From CAWIJJ01 sp963836405 (GTDB lineage: Bacteria > Acidobacteriota > Terriglobia > Bryobacterales > Bryobacteraceae), in contig CAWIJL010000017.1 in NCBI GenBank assembly GCA_963836405.1, positions 124,001-188,000 of the forward strand: a DNA stretch of 64,000 nucleotides, in the 5' to 3' direction. Of the stretch, positions 17,377 through 26,590 are shown in pieces. Below the pieces are notes generated by a model. The model was not told where the DNA came from. It searched no databases and was given only the letters and a program-made list of their open reading frames with translations. Numbering within the stretch: position 1 is the first letter of the stretch; each line of letters starts with the position of its first letter. The position numbers and the translations under genes are program-made.

Positions 17377-17625
17377 TCAAGGCACCGTCAGCACCGGACA
17401 TTCGGCGTGGCGCACGAGCCGCAGAGCGGTGGATCCAAGGATCGGTGGCTGGCCTGCGGTTCCGCCACGCGCAGGACGGTGAATGTCGCCGGCCGGCTTC
17501 CTCACGGTCATCACCGCCACGGGACTCTCGCGCGGGACACGCTCGGCCACCGAGCCCATGGTCCACCGGTTCCATCCGGTTCGTCCGTGCGTTCCCATCC
17601 GGCGGCCGACAATGGTCTGAAGCGG
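17377..17625 (-). pseudogene. Universal stress protein remnant
   Basis: The frame encodes the ATP-loop end of a UspA domain (IVGRRMGTHGRTGW, then GSVAERV and VAVMTVRKP), a 15-residue linker, and then only the last ~20 residues of a second UspA domain (LGSTALRLVRHAECPVLTV). A stop at 17626-17628 blocks the frame upstream and no alpha/beta body is present. It looks like a two-domain Usp that lost its N-terminus and most of the second domain. The stretch up to 17722 has no other feature. Confidence 0.6.
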
Positions 17626-17722
17626 TCAGGTGGAAGGCAGGAGTCTGGTCCAGGAAATCCGGATCGGCCATACCAATCTGAAGCTGGTCTCCTGCCGGCC
17701 CAGAGGTAACGGCACGGCGCGG

Positions 17723-18736
17723 CTACCGCGCCGTGTACGTCTTGCTGTAATTGTTGCGGCCGTTGGTGAGTGTAAACTTGCCGTCCTTCTCCACGGTGGC
17801 GCGGATCCAGTTGCCGTCGGCCGTATCGAAATTGGCAATCATCTGTTCAGGCGTGTTGTGGGCTTCGTCGTTGCGGAGCGATTTGTGCGACTGCCAGATG
17901 CCCTCGATGTCCGGACTCTTGGCCATGGTGTCCCAGGTGTTCGCCGATGCGAGTCCCTTGCGAGCACCGTTGTTGACGACGATTACCTGCGGGCGGACCG
18001 CCCAGACGAACGCCGGGGCTCCCGAATAATCCATGTGGAAGCCGTGATGGGTGGCCTGGAACAGCGTGGCCGTGCCGACCTTGTTGACGGGGCAGGCCAG
18101 CTCCATTTCCTTGTCCCAGGTCAGGTCGCCCATGTCCATGAACTTGAACTTGCCGTATGTGAGCAGGATGCCGACGCTTCGCTGGTTCTCGGTGGTATCC
18201 GGCGGCTTCTGCTGCGCGTCCTTGCAGAACGGATTGGGGCCTCCGCCGTTGACGGGGTTAGCGATCGGCTGGCCGTTCGCAATCAGCACGGTGATGTCCA
18301 CGCCGTCGAGCGGGATTTTGTCCCCCGGCTTCAGGATTGTGCGCTTGCCTTCGGCGGCGGCGAGGTAGGCGTCCCACATCTGCTTGGACCGCGCGTCGCC
18401 GAGTTCGATCGATTCGCCATGATCGTAGTACCGGGCGATCGGAATCAGCTTGGAGAGCGCGGGAACGCCGCCCACGTGGTCGGAGTGAAAGTGGGTGATG
18501 AGCACGGCGTCGATCTGCTTGAGGCCGGCGAGCTTCGCGGCTTCCGCAATGCGCTTGGGATCGCGGTCTTCCGGTCCCGGATTGCCGGTGTCCACCAGCA
18601 GCGAACGGCCGGACGGCGTCACGATCAGGGTGGCCGCGCCGCCTTCCGTATCGATCCAGTAAATATTCAGGTCGCCATTTTGAGCCGGAAGCACAGCGGC
18701 GGCGAACAGCACGACAGGAAGCAGTTTAAGAATCAT
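17723..18736 (-). CDS. Secreted metallo-beta-lactamase-fold hydrolase
   Basis: A 337-residue protein with signal peptide (MILKLLPVVLFAAAVLPAQ) and an MBL-fold domain: LVDTGNPG, then the zinc motif ITHFHSDHVGG near residue 87, and later ATHHGFHMDYSG. The arrangement and the lack of nucleic-acid domains resemble the ComEC-C-terminal/Rec2-type subgroup. The longer in-frame extension upstream (to 18961) looks non-coding and would remove the signal peptide from the N-terminus. The start lies 13 bp after the stop of the ThuA gene, so the pair forms an operon. Substrate unknown. Confidence 0.83.
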   Translation of the reverse strand: MILKLLPVVLFAAAVLPAQNGDLNIYWIDTEGGAATLIVTPSGRSLLVDTGNPGPEDRDPKRIAEAAKLAGLKQIDAVLITHFHSDHVGGVPALSKLIPIARYYDHGESIELGDARSKQMWDAYLAAAEGKRTILKPGDKIPLDGVDITVLIANGQPIANPVNGGGPNPFCKDAQQKPPDTTENQRSVGILLTYGKFKFMDMGDLTWDKEMELACPVNKVGTATLFQATHHGFHMDYSGAPAFVWAVRPQVIVVNNGARKGLASANTWDTMAKSPDIEGIWQSHKSLRNDEAHNTPEQMIANFDTADGNWIRATVEKDGKFTLTNGRNNYSKTYTAR

Positions 18737-18749
18737 GAATATCTCGCGA

Positions 18750-19667
18750 CTATCGGGAAGCGGGGGCGTTCGGCGCGCCTCTGCCTCCGGTACGCACCGG
18801 CGCCACATAATCCACCAGTTCATCCACCGGTTTGTTGGCAGCCCACGCGATACCGCGGAGCAATGTCCGCTGAATCTGGTAATTCGAAAAGTTCGCGTAG
18901 GTGTGGCCCTGCATCCATACGAACGCGCGCGCGGGTTGCCCGCCCGCGACCGTGTGCTCATAGGTCCACATCTGGGGCACGACCTCGCCTTTGTGCTCCC
19001 CCGCGCTCGGAGTAGGAGCCATCGTGGCGTTGGCCAGCACGTGAATGGCGGGATTCTCGGCCCACGTCATTTTGAAGAATGCTTCATCGGACAGAGTGAA
19101 GTCCGACATGTCTTTCATGATCGGGCTCGACTTATCGACCACGGTGTAGGGGACCGGAGCTTCCAGTGTGTAGTTCACTTCGCCGTGCTTCTTGGCGCCG
19201 CCGAGCAGCGTGGCGAAATAGGCGGGGTCCGGGCCGCACAACGAATCGTGGAAGCTCACCAGGCCGCCGCCGCGCTTGACGAACGCATCGAGCGCGGTCT
19301 TGTCGCTGTCGGTCATGAAGCCGGCGTCACCCTTATAGATCACTACGACGTCGGCATGCTCCAAGTCGGCAGCGCTGGGGGCATGCAGGGCGCCGCTGAC
19401 CACGGCCCCACGCTCGGTAAGCAGTTTGCTCCAGTCGGCCAGAAACTGCGGATAGTCGTGTTGGCCGGGACCGTGGGATTTGAGGCCGGCCCACAGGAAG
19501 ATGTGCATCCCGTTGCGGTTCTGGCCTGGAGGCAGGGGAGCGCCGCGGCCACCGCCCGGGTTGGCGGTTTGCGCCAGGGCCGGCATTTGCGCCACGGCGC
19601 CAAGCATCGACAGAAAAACCAAGCCCAGCACAAAAGACCGGGTCGTCAAACTTCGTCGGATCGTCAC
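18750..19667 (-). CDS. ThuA-domain protein, secreted
   Basis: A 305-residue protein with a signal peptide ending near ALAQ (residue 33), followed by a Gly-rich stretch and a ThuA domain (class I glutamine amidotransferase-like fold): HADVVVIYKGDAGFM, RGGGLVSFHDSLCG and GEHKGEVVPQMWTYEHT. ThuA relatives act in trehalose/disaccharide degradation or as carbohydrate-binding partners of c-type cytochromes in Acidobacteriota and Planctomycetes. It is followed closely by the MBL-fold gene. GGAGGGTGG lies 5' of the start. Confidence 0.85.
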   Translation of the reverse strand: MTIRRSLTTRSFVLGLVFLSMLGAVAQMPALAQTANPGGGRGAPLPPGQNRNGMHIFLWAGLKSHGPGQHDYPQFLADWSKLLTERGAVVSGALHAPSAADLEHADVVVIYKGDAGFMTDSDKTALDAFVKRGGGLVSFHDSLCGPDPAYFATLLGGAKKHGEVNYTLEAPVPYTVVDKSSPIMKDMSDFTLSDEAFFKMTWAENPAIHVLANATMAPTPSAGEHKGEVVPQMWTYEHTVAGGQPARAFVWMQGHTYANFSNYQIQRTLLRGIAWAANKPVDELVDYVAPVRTGGRGAPNAPASR

Positions 19668-19879
19668 AGGCCACCCTCCTCATGAGTGATACCGCGTTGC
19701 TGTCATCTTATAACGCGGGGCGAGTGGAATAATATCGAAGTCCCGCCGCCCTTGTCCAACCCGCCGCCATAACCCGCCGCCATCACTTGACAAGCCGGAG
19801 TGCCGCGAATAGCATGAAACGGTTCTCCGTCCGGGTTGCGGCACAGACTGGTCGGGAGAAACGGGGGAGAGGGAAATCC

Positions 19880-20740
19880 ATGAGGGTGAGATGGGCCGTG
19901 CCGGCACTGCTACTCGCCGCGGCGGTGAGTTTGAGCGCGCAGGAAGAGGGCGGCGGACCCGCGGGAGGGCGCGGCGGCGGACGCGGGGGACGCGGCGGCG
20001 GCGGCACGCGCGAATTTCTCGGACTGGGCCGGCAGCCCGATGCTGCGACGGCCGCGCGCGGCGAAAAGCTGTATGTCCCGAATTGCGGATTCTGTCACGG
20101 CAACGAAGCGCGGGGGGCCGAAGCACCGAGCCTCGTTCGCTCCGAAGTGGTGCTGCATGACGACAAGGGCGAACTGATCGGCCCCGTGTTGATCAAGGGC
20201 CGTCCCGATGCCGGAATGCCGGCATTTCCGAATCTGACTCCCCAGCAGATTGGCGAGATCGCCGAATTCCTGCACATGAAGATTGAGATGGCGGCTAACC
20301 GCGGCCTCTATGGCCAGATCTATCGCGACCGCAATGCCGCCACGGGCGACGCCAAGGCCGGAGAGGCGTACTTCAACGGCGCCGGCGGCTGCAAACAGTG
20401 CCACTCGGTTACGGGCGACCTTGCCAAAATCGGGTCGCGCATGGATTCGGTCAACCTGCAAAACCGCTGGGTCTGGCCCGGCGGCCGCGGAGGCCGCGGC
20501 GCAAGCGCGAATCCCGCTACCGTGACTCTCGCTTCCGGACAGAAAGTGACCGGCACGCTCAAGAAGATCGACGATTTCAACATCTCCATCTACGACGCGG
20601 AAGGCCGCTACCATTCGTGGCCGCTCGATCAGGTGAAGGTGGAGCGGCCCGATCCCCTGGCCGGTCACCGCCGCCTGCTCGAAACCTATACCGACAAGGT
20701 CATCCATGACGTGACCACCTATTTGGCGACGCTGAAATGA
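19880..20740 (+). CDS. Diheme c-type cytochrome, partner of the PQQ dehydrogenase
   Basis: Exported protein of 286 residues: signal peptide MRVRWAVPALLLAAAVSLSA, a Gly/Arg-rich linker, then two heme-binding motifs CGFCH (near residue 72) and CKQCH (near residue 172). It resembles cytochromes that accept electrons from soluble quinoproteins. I use ATG 19880 behind GGGAGAGGGAAATCC instead of earlier in-frame starts, since it places the signal peptide at the N-terminus. Its stop overlaps the start of the PQQ dehydrogenase (ATGA, 20737-20740), so they form one expression unit. Confidence 0.88.
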   Translation: MRVRWAVPALLLAAAVSLSAQEEGGGPAGGRGGGRGGRGGGGTREFLGLGRQPDAATAARGEKLYVPNCGFCHGNEARGAEAPSLVRSEVVLHDDKGELIGPVLIKGRPDAGMPAFPNLTPQQIGEIAEFLHMKIEMAANRGLYGQIYRDRNAATGDAKAGEAYFNGAGGCKQCHSVTGDLAKIGSRMDSVNLQNRWVWPGGRGGRGASANPATVTLASGQKVTGTLKKIDDFNISIYDAEGRYHSWPLDQVKVERPDPLAGHRRLLETYTDKVIHDVTTYLATLK

Positions 20741-22338
20741 CTATGCCCCGATTGCTTCTTGCCCTGCTGCCCGCGTTGCTCACCGCACAGGGCCTCGATC
20801 TGAAATCGCTGACCTTGTTCCGGCAGCCGGCCGACGCCTGGCCCACTTACAACGGCGACTACTCCGGACGGCGTTTCAGCAGCCTCACGCAGATCAATGC
20901 GGGCAACGTGAACTCGCTGACGCTTGCATGGATGTACCGCATCAGCGGAGTAGGCGCCCAGCGCGGAGTTGGCGAGCCCACCATCAAGTCCACTCCCCTG
21001 ATGGTGAACGGCATCCTCTACTTCACGATTCCCAATCACGTTTATGCTATCGACGCGCGCACCGGCGAGCACATCTGGCAATACGATTGGGAGGATCGCG
21101 GGGGCCACCTGGTGGGCAATCGCGGCGTAGGTATGTACCGCGACTGGCTCTACTTCCTGGGTCCGGACGGCTGGTTCATTTCATTGAATGCCAAAGACGG
21201 CAAGGAGCGATGGCGCAAGAAGGTGGCCGACGAAAAGCTCCAGTACTTCACCACCATGGCGCCCATGATCGTGAAGGACCACATCCTGGTCGGTGTCGGC
21301 GGCGACGCCATGGATGTGCGCGGCTATCTCGATGCCTACGACCCGGAGACCGGCACGCTGCAATGGCGCTGGTGGAGCACCCCTCAGAAACCGGGCGACC
21401 CGGGCGCGGACACATGGCCCAACAAGAACGCGATGGACCACGGCGGCGGCATGACCTGGATGTCCGGCACCTACGACCCCGACCTCAATTTGATCTATTG
21501 GGGTACAGGCAACGCGAACCCGGTCTTCGCCGGACAGAGCCGCAAGGGCGCCAATCTCTGGACGGCTTCGATCGTCGCACTGAATCCCGACACGGGCAAG
21601 ATGGCATGGTGGTTCCAGGCTTCGCCTCATGACACCCACGATTGGGACAACGTGGAAACACCTGTGCTGTTCGACGCGGTAGTCAATGGGCAGAATCGCA
21701 AGCTTCTGGCGCAGGCGGCGCGCTGCGGATATTTCTTCGTGCTCGACCGGACTAATGGCAAGAATCTGGTCTCAAAGGGCTTCGTGGGAGTGAACTGGTC
21801 CAAGGGCGTGGACGCTAAAGGGCAGCCCATTCCGGATCCGGCGAAGGAGCCGAAGCCGGATGGGTCCTTCATCAACACTCCGGGCGGCGGCGGGACCAAC
21901 TGGCGGCCTCCCAGTTACAGCCCCGACACCGGCCTTCTCTATGTGAACGCCCAGCGCGGCTACAGCTTCGGATACCAGTACGACACGTCGGATACGCCCG
22001 AAGGTTATGCGGGCGGCGGCGGCGGCGGTCTCAGCGAGGGTGTGCTGGAAGCGCTGGACGTGAAGACGGGCAACATCGCGTGGAGCCACGTGTATCCTAC
22101 GGGCAGTTTCGGCAACGCCGGAGCCGGTATCCTGACAACGGCCGGAAAGCTGCTGTTCACGGGCGATCCGGGAACCAACCTGATCGCCTACGACCCCGCC
22201 AACGGCAAGACGCTGTGGCACATCGGGCTCAACCGCGGCGTGAGCAACGGGCCGTCCACATGGATGCTCAATAATACGCAATACTTAATAGTGGGAGCTG
22301 GGGATACGCTGTTCGCGTTTAAGCTGGCCGGCAGGTAA
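20737..22338 (+). CDS. PQQ-dependent dehydrogenase (quinoprotein), soluble type
   Basis: Periplasmic alcohol/aldose dehydrogenase of the eight-bladed beta-propeller quinoprotein family, 533 residues with a short signal peptide (PRLLLALLPALLTAQG). Propeller motifs include WPTYNGDYSGRRFSSL, YFTIPNHVYAIDARTGEHIW, WGTGNANPVF and HDTHDWDNVETPVLFD. No heme domain is fused, which agrees with the separate diheme cytochrome encoded immediately upstream. A Gly-rich loop (GGGGGG near residue 430) is unusual. PQQ biosynthesis genes are not in the window. Substrate cannot be inferred. Confidence 0.9.
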   Translation: MTMPRLLLALLPALLTAQGLDLKSLTLFRQPADAWPTYNGDYSGRRFSSLTQINAGNVNSLTLAWMYRISGVGAQRGVGEPTIKSTPLMVNGILYFTIPNHVYAIDARTGEHIWQYDWEDRGGHLVGNRGVGMYRDWLYFLGPDGWFISLNAKDGKERWRKKVADEKLQYFTTMAPMIVKDHILVGVGGDAMDVRGYLDAYDPETGTLQWRWWSTPQKPGDPGADTWPNKNAMDHGGGMTWMSGTYDPDLNLIYWGTGNANPVFAGQSRKGANLWTASIVALNPDTGKMAWWFQASPHDTHDWDNVETPVLFDAVVNGQNRKLLAQAARCGYFFVLDRTNGKNLVSKGFVGVNWSKGVDAKGQPIPDPAKEPKPDGSFINTPGGGGTNWRPPSYSPDTGLLYVNAQRGYSFGYQYDTSDTPEGYAGGGGGGLSEGVLEALDVKTGNIAWSHVYPTGSFGNAGAGILTTAGKLLFTGDPGTNLIAYDPANGKTLWHIGLNRGVSNGPSTWMLNNTQYLIVGAGDTLFAFKLAGR

Positions 22339-23625
22339 ATGGGTAATCGAAAATTGGTGAGGATTGGTGCGCCCGCGGCGGCGCTGCTGGTCGGGGGCCT
22401 CGTCATCGCGGCCCAGGTTGACGAATTCCGGCTGCTGCCGCTCGACGATCCGGCGATTGCGTACAACACGGCGCCGGTCAACGATCTGGTGGCCGCGTTA
22501 CAGCGGCAGATCGACTCCGGCAGCGTCCGCTTCGCCTACGATCCCGACCGCGGCTACCTGAAAGCGGTGCTGGGAGCCCTCGAAGTGCCGGCCTCCTCGC
22601 AGGTGTTGGTGTTTTCGAAAACCAGTTTCCAGGCGACGAAGATCGGCCCGCCACAGCCGCGGGCAATCTACCATGCGCCGTCGATTTCGGTGGGGTACGT
22701 GCGCGGCGGCGACGTGCTGGAGTTCGCGGCCGTGGATCCGCGGCAGGGCGTCGTGTTCTATACGCTCGACCAGGAAAAAACGGCTCGCCCCAAATTCGAG
22801 CGCCGCGGCGAGTGCATCCAGTGCCACTGGGGCAATTCCACCCTTGGCGTGCCGGGACTCCTGGTGCGTTCGGTGCCGGTGGAGCGCTCGGGCGCGCAGA
22901 TTTTGACCGGCAAGGCTTACATCACGGACCACCGAAGCCCGATCGACCAGCGCTGGAGCGGCTGGTACGTCAGCGGCACCACCGGAAAACAGTACCACAT
23001 GGGGAACCGATGGCTCGAGCGCGGCGCCGCGTCCGGGCCCGAGCTTTCCGAGGGCAGCAACATCACCGATCTGAGCCGCTTCTTCGACACCGGCGCCTAT
23101 CTGACTCCGCACAGCGACGTGGTCTCCCTGATGGTGCTCGAGCACGAGACCCGCATGACCAACCTGCTGGTGCGGCTCGCTTGGGAAACGCGCCTGGCGA
23201 TGGCGGCGGGGACTCCGCTGGAACGCCTAGACCCGCTGGTGGAAGAGACTTTGAAGTACATGCTGTTCGTGGATGAAACACCGCTTCAGTCGCCGGTTAA
23301 GGGCGTTTCGGACTTTACCCGCGAGTTCGCCGCCAGCGGGCCGCACGATAGCCATGGCCGCGGTCTGCGCCAGTTCGATCTAACCCACAGGATGTTCCGG
23401 TTCCCATGCAGCTACCTCATCGACTCGCGCCTTTTTGCAGACCTGCCACAACCGGCCAAGGAAAAGCTCTACCGCCGGCTATGGGAAGTACTCTCCGGTG
23501 AGGATCAAGGACCGGCATTCCGCCGCCTGAGCTCCGCGGACCGCGAGTCCATCCTGCAGATTCTGCTCGAAACTCACCGGGACCTCCCCGATTCCTGGAG
23601 GGTAGTGCGTACTACCAGAGGTTGA
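22339..23625 (+). CDS. Exported protein with a single c-type heme motif, function unknown
   Basis: A 428-residue protein starting directly after the PQQ dehydrogenase stop. The N-terminal hydrophobic segment (APAAALLVGGLVIAAQV) serves as signal or anchor. One CxxCH motif (RGECIQCHWGN) lies near residue 158, then LGVPGLLVRSVPV and a HRSPIDQRWSGWYVSGTTG motif that recurs in a little-studied family in Acidobacteriota and Planctomycetes. Placement suggests that it belongs to the cytochrome/quinoprotein unit and handles electrons or assembly. I cannot name the family. Confidence 0.72.
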   Translation: MGNRKLVRIGAPAAALLVGGLVIAAQVDEFRLLPLDDPAIAYNTAPVNDLVAALQRQIDSGSVRFAYDPDRGYLKAVLGALEVPASSQVLVFSKTSFQATKIGPPQPRAIYHAPSISVGYVRGGDVLEFAAVDPRQGVVFYTLDQEKTARPKFERRGECIQCHWGNSTLGVPGLLVRSVPVERSGAQILTGKAYITDHRSPIDQRWSGWYVSGTTGKQYHMGNRWLERGAASGPELSEGSNITDLSRFFDTGAYLTPHSDVVSLMVLEHETRMTNLLVRLAWETRLAMAAGTPLERLDPLVEETLKYMLFVDETPLQSPVKGVSDFTREFAASGPHDSHGRGLRQFDLTHRMFRFPCSYLIDSRLFADLPQPAKEKLYRRLWEVLSGEDQGPAFRRLSSADRESILQILLETHRDLPDSWRVVRTTRG

Positions 23626-23670
23626 CTCCAGCCATCATCTTGAATAAGGTTGGTCTGTTGGGGGTACTCG

Positions 23671-24648
23671 ATGCAGCGCAGAGCGGTATTGCTGTTGTGC
23701 GTGTTCGTATTCGCGGCAACGGCGCAGGCACAGAATAAGAAACGGATCGCGGTACTGAATTTCGATTATTCGACGGTGCAGACCGGAGTTGCCGCAATCT
23801 TCGGCTCCAACCAGGACGTGGGCAAGGGCATCGCGGACCTGCTGGTAGACAAGCTGGTCCAGGGTGGAACCTACTCGGTGATAGAACGCAAGGAGCTCGA
23901 TAAGATCCTCGCGGAGCAGAATTTCTCGAACAGCGATCGGGCAGATCCCAATACCGCCGCCCGGCTGGGCAAGGTTCTGGGGGTGGACGCGATTGTGGTG
24001 GGCAGCATCACGCAATTCGGCCGTGACGATAAGAAGACGAACGTCGGCGGCGGAGCCCTGGGCGGGATTACCGGCCGCTTCGGCATAGGCGGCGTGCAGC
24101 GGTCCAAGTCCACTGCGGTGGTGCAGGTCACCGCACGGCTGATCAACACCAGCACGGCGGAGATCATGGCGAGCATCACTTCGAAAAGCGAGGCCTCGCG
24201 CGAAGGCACGGGCATCGTTGGTTCTGGGGGCAACTACGGCAATCTCGCCGAAGGCGTGCTCAACATGCAAAGCAGCAACTTTGCCGAAACCGTGCTGGGC
24301 GAGGCCACCACGAAAACCGTCTCCGACCTGGCAACGCAGCTCAATGCCAAGTCGGGCGCAATGCCCACGGTGACGGTGCAGATCAGCGGGCTTGTGGCCG
24401 ACGCAGCCCCGGATGGGACGATCGTGATCAACGTCGGTTCGAAGGCCGGCGTGAAGGTTGGCGACAAGCTCTCGGTGAAGCGCAAGATCCGGGACATCCG
24501 AGACCCGGTAAGCGGCAAGATAATCCGCTCCGTGGAAGACTCCCTGGGTGACATCACCATCACCGAAGTGGACGAACTTTCCGCCGTCGGCAAGTTTAGC
24601 GGGAGCAGCGCGGCCAAGGTCGGCGACATCGTTTCCAACGGGAAGTGA
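23671..24648 (+). CDS. CsgG-family secreted or outer-membrane protein
   Basis: A 325-residue protein with signal peptide (RRAVLLLCVFVFAATAQAQ) and a CsgG/curli-assembly-like core: KKRIAVLNFDYSTVQ, GIADLLVDKLVQGGTYSVIERKELDKIL-type sequence and GVDAIVVGSITQFG. The C-terminal ~90 residues form a separate beta-rich domain (VINVGSKAGVKVGDKLSVKR), like the flagellar-assembly T/LysM-type domains often fused in this family. No curlin genes are nearby, so export of amyloid is not supported. The kinase gene begins within a few bases of its stop, suggesting joint expression. Confidence 0.82.
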   Translation: MQRRAVLLLCVFVFAATAQAQNKKRIAVLNFDYSTVQTGVAAIFGSNQDVGKGIADLLVDKLVQGGTYSVIERKELDKILAEQNFSNSDRADPNTAARLGKVLGVDAIVVGSITQFGRDDKKTNVGGGALGGITGRFGIGGVQRSKSTAVVQVTARLINTSTAEIMASITSKSEASREGTGIVGSGGNYGNLAEGVLNMQSSNFAETVLGEATTKTVSDLATQLNAKSGAMPTVTVQISGLVADAAPDGTIVINVGSKAGVKVGDKLSVKRKIRDIRDPVSGKIIRSVEDSLGDITITEVDELSAVGKFSGSSAAKVGDIVSNGK

Positions 24649-24653
24649 ACGAA

Positions 24654-26219
24654 ATGAACTACCAGATCGGCTCGACCCTGGGCGACTACCAGATCGTGGG
24701 GATTCTGGGCGCGGGCGGAATGGGTGAAGTCTACAAGGTGCGGAACGTCATCTCCGACCGCGTGGAGGCCATGAAGGTTCTCCTGCCGGACCTGGCGCAA
24801 CATCCCGAGCTGGCTGACCGGTTTCTGCGCGAGATCAAAGTGCAGGCCAGCCTGGAGCACCCCAACATCGCCGGGCTCCACACGGCCGTGCGCCTGGATA
24901 ATCAGCTCCTCATGCTGATGGAGTACGTGGAAGGCGTCACGCTCGATCAGAGGATCAAGCAGGGCGGTCCGCTGCCGGTGGCCGATGCGGTGATCGACAT
25001 CCGGCAGGTGCTCGCGGCCCTCGAATACGCCCACGCGCGCGGCGTAGTCCATCGCGACATCAAGCCGGCCAATATGATGCTGATGCCGGACGGCGTGGTG
25101 AAGCTGATGGATTTCGGCATCGCCAAATCCGCATCGGACCGCCAGTTGACGGTGGTCGGCACCACCATCGGTTCGCTGTACTACATGTCGCCGGAGCAGA
25201 TCCAAGGCTCGGAAAACGTGGACGCGCGCTCGGATCTCTATTCGGTGGGCGTCTCCCTGTACGAACTGGTAACCGGAAAGCGCCCGTTCGATGGCGACAG
25301 CCAGTACGCCATCATGGCCGCCCACCTGGAGCAGGCGCCCGTGCCGCCCATCCAGCACGACCCCGGGCTGCCGCAAGCGCTGAACGACCTCATTTTGATG
25401 TCGGTCGCGAAAGACCCCAATTTACGGTTCCAGTCGGCCGCCGCATTCGGCAATGCGCTTTCTCGCGTGACGGCTCCGCCGCAAGCCGCTACCCTGCCCC
25501 TGCCCTCCAAGCCGAAGCGCGGCAACCGCGGTCTATGGATGGGCGCCGGTGCGCTGGCGACGGCCGCTGCCATAATCGCGCTCGTGCAGTTCGGGCCTAA
25601 GAAGGCGCAGCAAGCCGCGTCGGCCCCGCCGGCAATCACCCGACCCGCTCCGGAGCCCGTCAAAACCGAACCCGCGCCACCCCCTCCCGACTTGCCGGCG
25701 GCTGCCGCTCAACCTGAAGCTGCAAGACATGAGGCGTTGAAACAGGAAACTCCCGAAGCGAGGCCGGTGACGAAAATGGCGTCAGCTACCGCGGCAGGAA
25801 AATCGAGCGCGCGGGCGAACGACGTTCCCGTTTCCACGCAGGCGCCGGTGCCCTCCGCGCCCGCGCCAACGGCTCCGCCCTCTTCGCAGCAGGTCCAACA
25901 GCAGGTCCAACAGCCGCCCGCTTCGCAGCCGCCGGTCAGTGCCGCGAGACGGGCCGAGTTGCAGACCGTTCGCGAACAGACCGTTTTGCTGGGCACTCGC
26001 GCGGGCGTGGTCCGAACGTCGCTGCAATCCATGCAACGTGCGCAGGCCTCCAAGGGCCTCAACCTCCGGGCCGACATGCAGGAAGCCGAGGGCCTGATGG
26101 GGAGCTACCTGGATGGGGCGAATGCCGCGCTGGCCGCGGGCGATGTCGAATCCGCCAGGAGCTTCTTGGACAAAGCCGAACGGCAGGTTGAGAAGATCGA
26201 GAAATTTCTGGGCCACTGA
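24654..26219 (+). CDS. Membrane Ser/Thr protein kinase (PknB type)
   Basis: A 521-residue Hanks-type kinase. The glycine loop GAGGMGEVYKV is near residue 20, the catalytic Lys is in RVEAMKVLL, the HRDIKPANMML loop is near residue 132, DFGIAK near 152, and SPEQ replaces APE. A membrane segment (LWMGAGALATAAAIIALV) lies near residues 293-312. The exterior part is Pro/Ala/Gln-rich with repeated QQVQQ, then a helical C-terminal domain. A GTG at 24645 is possible, but ATG 24654 has the better-spaced GGGAAG. It sits directly after the CsgG-like gene, so the secreted protein may be connected with its signalling. Confidence 0.9.
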   Translation: MNYQIGSTLGDYQIVGILGAGGMGEVYKVRNVISDRVEAMKVLLPDLAQHPELADRFLREIKVQASLEHPNIAGLHTAVRLDNQLLMLMEYVEGVTLDQRIKQGGPLPVADAVIDIRQVLAALEYAHARGVVHRDIKPANMMLMPDGVVKLMDFGIAKSASDRQLTVVGTTIGSLYYMSPEQIQGSENVDARSDLYSVGVSLYELVTGKRPFDGDSQYAIMAAHLEQAPVPPIQHDPGLPQALNDLILMSVAKDPNLRFQSAAAFGNALSRVTAPPQAATLPLPSKPKRGNRGLWMGAGALATAAAIIALVQFGPKKAQQAASAPPAITRPAPEPVKTEPAPPPPDLPAAAAQPEAARHEALKQETPEARPVTKMASATAAGKSSARANDVPVSTQAPVPSAPAPTAPPSSQQVQQQVQQPPASQPPVSAARRAELQTVREQTVLLGTRAGVVRTSLQSMQRAQASKGLNLRADMQEAEGLMGSYLDGANAALAAGDVESARSFLDKAERQVEKIEKFLGH

Positions 26220-26225
26220 CCGTCG

Positions 26226-26543
26226 TCAATCGAGGTGGAACACCTCTTCGAGCTGAGCCATGTTCTCATCCGGCCGGCCGGATGGGGCCATGAAAAACGG
26301 CTGCATTTCGGCCTGCCAGCGGGCGTTCACTGCCTCCTTCTCCATACCTTTCAGCGCCTGCTCGAAATCCGATGTTTCGAGGTAGCCCACGAGGAGTCCA
26401 TCCTCGCGCAGGAACAGCGAGTAGTTATGCCAGCCGGCGCGCGACAGCGCCTCCAGCATCTCCGGCCACACCTGCCGGTGGCGCGTTTTGTATTCATCCA
26501 GGCGTTCCGGCCGGACCTGGAGCAAAAAACAGACCCGTTTCAT
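26226..26543 (-). CDS. rhaM: L-rhamnose mutarotase
   Basis: Interconverts alpha and beta anomers of L-rhamnose. The 105 residues begin RVCFLLQVRPERLDEYKTRH, with the catalytic His of that segment, then WHNYSLFLREDGLLVGYLE and a C-terminal EEVFHLD, all characteristic of RhaM (RhaU). It is convergent with the kinase gene and divergent from the COG0523 GTPase. The nearby sugar ABC components may concern rhamnose, but rhamnose isomerase, kinase and aldolase are not in this window. Confidence 0.9.
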   Translation of the reverse strand: MKRVCFLLQVRPERLDEYKTRHRQVWPEMLEALSRAGWHNYSLFLREDGLLVGYLETSDFEQALKGMEKEAVNARWQAEMQPFFMAPSGRPDENMAQLEEVFHLD

Positions 26544-26590
26544 TCAGGGACAGGCTAGCACAGGCCGCGTTCTGTTAAGATCCTGTCGAG

